Assembly (NCBI GenBank): GCA_937925655.1
Contig: CALAMC010000057.1
Coordinates: forward strand, 41,189 to 105,188
Direction: 5' to 3'
DNA from: an uncultured candidate division Zixibacteria bacterium
Lineage (GTDB): Bacteria > Zixibacteria > MSB-5A5 > GN15 > PGXB01
Length of the DNA: 64,000 nt
In this document: piece by piece, positions 62,481 through 64,000 of the stretch
Layout of the letters: every line of letters starts with the position of its first letter
Position numbering within the stretch: position 1 is the stretch's first letter
Translations under genes and position numbers: made by a program
Notes under the pieces: generated by a model
Database searches by the model: none
The model's input: only the letters and a program-made list of their open reading frames with translations
What the model was told of the DNA's origin: nothing

Positions 62481-62510
62481 TGTCATCTCGGGCTTTGACC
62501 CGGAATCCAG
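62481..62510. repeat. REP-like palindromic element
   Basis: The segment around GTCATCTCGGGCTTTGACCC then GGAATCCAG resembles the dispersed 'GTCATCCCGGGCTTGACCCGGGATCCAG'-type palindromes of many bacteria, with a few changes. The CGGG/CCCG core can form a hairpin. Only one copy is in the window. Confidence 0.5.
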
Positions 62511-62554
62511 CTCTTGGATTATCTTAATGTATTTATCTCGAAGAAAAAATTGTC

Positions 62555-62582
62555 TTGACTCGTTTATTAAGCCATGTATCTT
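62555..62582 (+). promoter_or_regulatory. Sigma-70-type promoter for the dockerin-tail gene
   Basis: TTGACT (62555-62560), a 16-base spacer and TATCTT (62577-62582). The start would fall near 62589, about 53 bases before the ATG, which has a GGGAGG site. Confidence 0.6.
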
Positions 62583-62641
62583 TAATTAGATAATATATCG
62601 GCCGTTTCGTTAATATTCGGCCCATTCAATGGGAGGCCAAA

Positions 62642-64000
62642 ATGTCTAAAAATCTATTTTTTGTCTTGTTGTTTGTTTTATTCTTATGCGGCATCGCCAC
62701 CGCCCAGTTCCAGGTGGATTTCCGCGTGGAGTTCGACAGTCGTTTTTCCGATCCGGGGACAGTTGTCTGTGACCGCTATTTCACCATTGACATATACATG
62801 CATAATCTTGGAGGGCAAATAAACGGCTTCAGTTTCCCCTTTGCCATAACCGGCCCGCAAATCTATTGGGTTGACGCCGGGGGAAGGCCTGAAACGGGCG
62901 GTTCACTTGAAATCTTCAATGGATTTGCTCCGGGCGATTATCGGTTTACAGCGTTGAATTTGGTTGATATCCCTGACGCCGGGTCATGGGACGGAATCTT
63001 GCCGGATTCTATTCTTCAAGTAACCGCGACAACCGTAAATGGCTGGCATATCAACGAAGGTGAACTTCTCGTTTACAGATTTCATGCCAGTGCGGGGAGC
63101 GAGGCCGGGGAGATTTGCATCGATTCCACCGGATGGTATAATGGTATGGAGTGGCTGTGGTTCCCCTGGGTCAATTTTGGCGGGCCTTATTGCGCGCAAA
63201 TTGAAAACTGGGAATTGCCCCAGGCTCCATGGTTTGTTTCCGGATGTCCCCCGGAGACTATTGATATCAACTGGGGCGTCGCCAAAAAAGATACTCTGAC
63301 AATGGAAGTTGGTCTTGACGCCGGTTTAATTCCGGGTGATGCCCTTTCCGGTGTTATGGCCAATTTGGGCGTTGCCGTCATTACCGATTCTATCGGTAAT
63401 AATGACGGCGGGGCATTTATAAATTGGTCTTTTGATGCCGATTTCGATATGCTGGGATCTCATGACGTTCAAATATCGGTTTATGACCATTATTCAATCC
63501 CCTATGACCATGCCGTTGCAAAAAATGCCTGCAATTTCACTCTGAATATTATTAACACTCCGCCTGTCGTTACCGCCTACAACTGTGGCGATACTCTGGA
63601 TTGTTGTATCGGGACATCAATTCAATTTCCGTTTCAGGTCACTGATGTAAACGTTGGCGATGTTTTATCCTTTGGTCTAACGGAGGATGCCGGGGGAAGA
63701 GCTCTAATCAGCAGTCAGCACAACCTGATAACTTTTACGGATACGGGCAATGACGGCGAAGCACTCTATGAAGTCATCGCCGCCTTCAGCGACCGGGCCG
63801 AAGATACTACCTTTTGCACCATATATTTCAACGTCCGTGGCTGTTGCGGGGATGTTAACGCCGACGGCAGCTTAAATCTGATGGATATATTATACTTAAT
63901 CGAGCATATCTACGGCATCCCGCCCGGCCCGCCGCCGGGCCAGTTTGCGCAGGGCGACGTGCACACCGACGGATACCTGAACCTGCTCGATATAATATAT
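62642..64000 (+). CDS. Secreted protein with dockerin-type repeats (3' truncated)
   Basis: The frame is open from the ATG at 62642 to the end of the window, 453 codons with no stop. It starts with a signal peptide (NLFFVLLFVLFLCGIATAQF). Residues about 25-190 look like a beta-sandwich (cohesin-like); residues about 200-390 form two more beta domains. At about 400-453 two dockerin-type EF-hand-like repeats appear: GDVNADGSLNLMDILYLIEH and GDVHTDGYLNLLDIIY. These Ca-binding type repeats end many Zixibacteria-like secreted proteins. The rest of the protein, if any, is beyond the window. GGGAGGCC precedes the ATG. Confidence 0.82.
   Translation, partial: MSKNLFFVLLFVLFLCGIATAQFQVDFRVEFDSRFSDPGTVVCDRYFTIDIYMHNLGGQINGFSFPFAITGPQIYWVDAGGRPETGGSLEIFNGFAPGDYRFTALNLVDIPDAGSWDGILPDSILQVTATTVNGWHINEGELLVYRFHASAGSEAGEICIDSTGWYNGMEWLWFPWVNFGGPYCAQIENWELPQAPWFVSGCPPETIDINWGVAKKDTLTMEVGLDAGLIPGDALSGVMANLGVAVITDSIGNNDGGAFINWSFDADFDMLGSHDVQISVYDHYSIPYDHAVAKNACNFTLNIINTPPVVTAYNCGDTLDCCIGTSIQFPFQVTDVNVGDVLSFGLTEDAGGRALISSQHNLITFTDTGNDGEALYEVIAAFSDRAEDTTFCTIYFNVRGCCGDVNADGSLNLMDILYLIEHIYGIPPGPPPGQFAQGDVHTDGYLNLLDIIY

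Larger units (their letters stand above)
62274..62641. other. Intergenic region with a REP-like element and a promoter
   Basis: I see no credible gene in this 368-base stretch between the divergent purD and the secreted-protein gene. It contains a repeat-like palindrome (62481-62510) and a sigma-70-like promoter for the right-hand gene (62555-62582). The purD promoter must lie at the left end but is not clear. A 64-codon frame at 62395-62589 crosses the repeat and is not gene-like. Confidence 0.7.

Noticed and set aside
62395..62589. A 64-codon frame in the purD/secreted-gene intergenic region
   Set aside because: It spans the REP-like palindrome and the promoter, has no ribosome site and has no protein-like pattern.

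Overview
The window reads as a stretch of Gram-negative chromosome from an uncultured-type member of the FCB group, most like the candidate phylum Zixibacteria. This is inferred from large secreted proteins with C-terminal 'YPNPFN'-type sorting domains, a PorV/PorQ-like outer-membrane protein, a dockerin-type tail (GDVNADG, then LNLxDI), LapA/LapB homologues and a PP2C-type partner switch. Gene density is high, most neighbours are coupled by 4-base ATGA or TAATG overlaps, and there is no phage, IS element or CRISPR array.

Region 1 (1-9.2 kb, + strand) holds central carbon metabolism: the tail of a CCA-adding enzyme, then sucCD, korDABC (2-oxoglutarate:ferredoxin oxidoreductase), ndk, a LarA-family racemase, mdh and NADP-type icd, closed by a clear terminator. 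A broken small gene (9.36-9.91 kb) follows. Region 2 (10-14.5 kb, - strand) is an operon hbd-ackA-nfnA-nfnB. It links acyl-CoA and acetate metabolism to ferredoxin/NAD(P)H electron balancing and fits with the ferredoxin-dependent KOR.

Region 3 (14.8-25.5 kb, +) is the translation and RNA block: tRNA-Val with a near-consensus promoter, thrS-infC-rpmI-rplT-pheS-pheT, a ZapB-like protein, zapA, rny, ymdB and folD. infC appears to start at an AUA codon. Region 4 (25.8-32 kb) is a translationally coupled pair: a 1442-residue exported Ig-like protein with a sorting tail, and a PorV-like barrel fused to TPRs. A good sigma-54-type promoter lies upstream. Region 5 (32-41.5 kb) joins signalling to the cell surface: a membrane kinase/phosphatase fusion (HATPase-TM-sensor-TM-HAMP-PP2C), a STAS protein with a C-terminal winged-helix-like part, a GGDEF protein with an I-site, a Wza-like exporter, a TPR protein, a BY-kinase, an XrtA-type deacetylase and a DUF362 protein.

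Region 6 (41.6-54 kb) holds a small exported protein, lapA-lapB, a SPOR protein, mutS-mutL-miaA, an MltD-like LysM lipoprotein, sppA, an HU gene with a leader containing a tiny ORF, and a 31-residue AURKAIP1/COX24-type ribosomal protein. Region 7 (54-64 kb) has a predicted seven-bladed propeller/BACON secreted protein with its own sigma-54-like promoter, a three-repeat exported protein, a - strand set (purD-purE-TPR, then a CDF transporter) and the start of a dockerin-bearing secreted protein that runs off the end.

The most unusual features are the two sigma-54-like promoters placed before the two sorting-tail genes, the N-terminal-kinase/C-terminal-phosphatase switch beside a STAS-winged-helix protein and a c-di-GMP/exopolysaccharide cluster, the AUA start of infC, the basic tail on SucD, and the frameshifted gene at 9.4-9.9 kb. 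All functional statements come from motif reading only; no database search was run.
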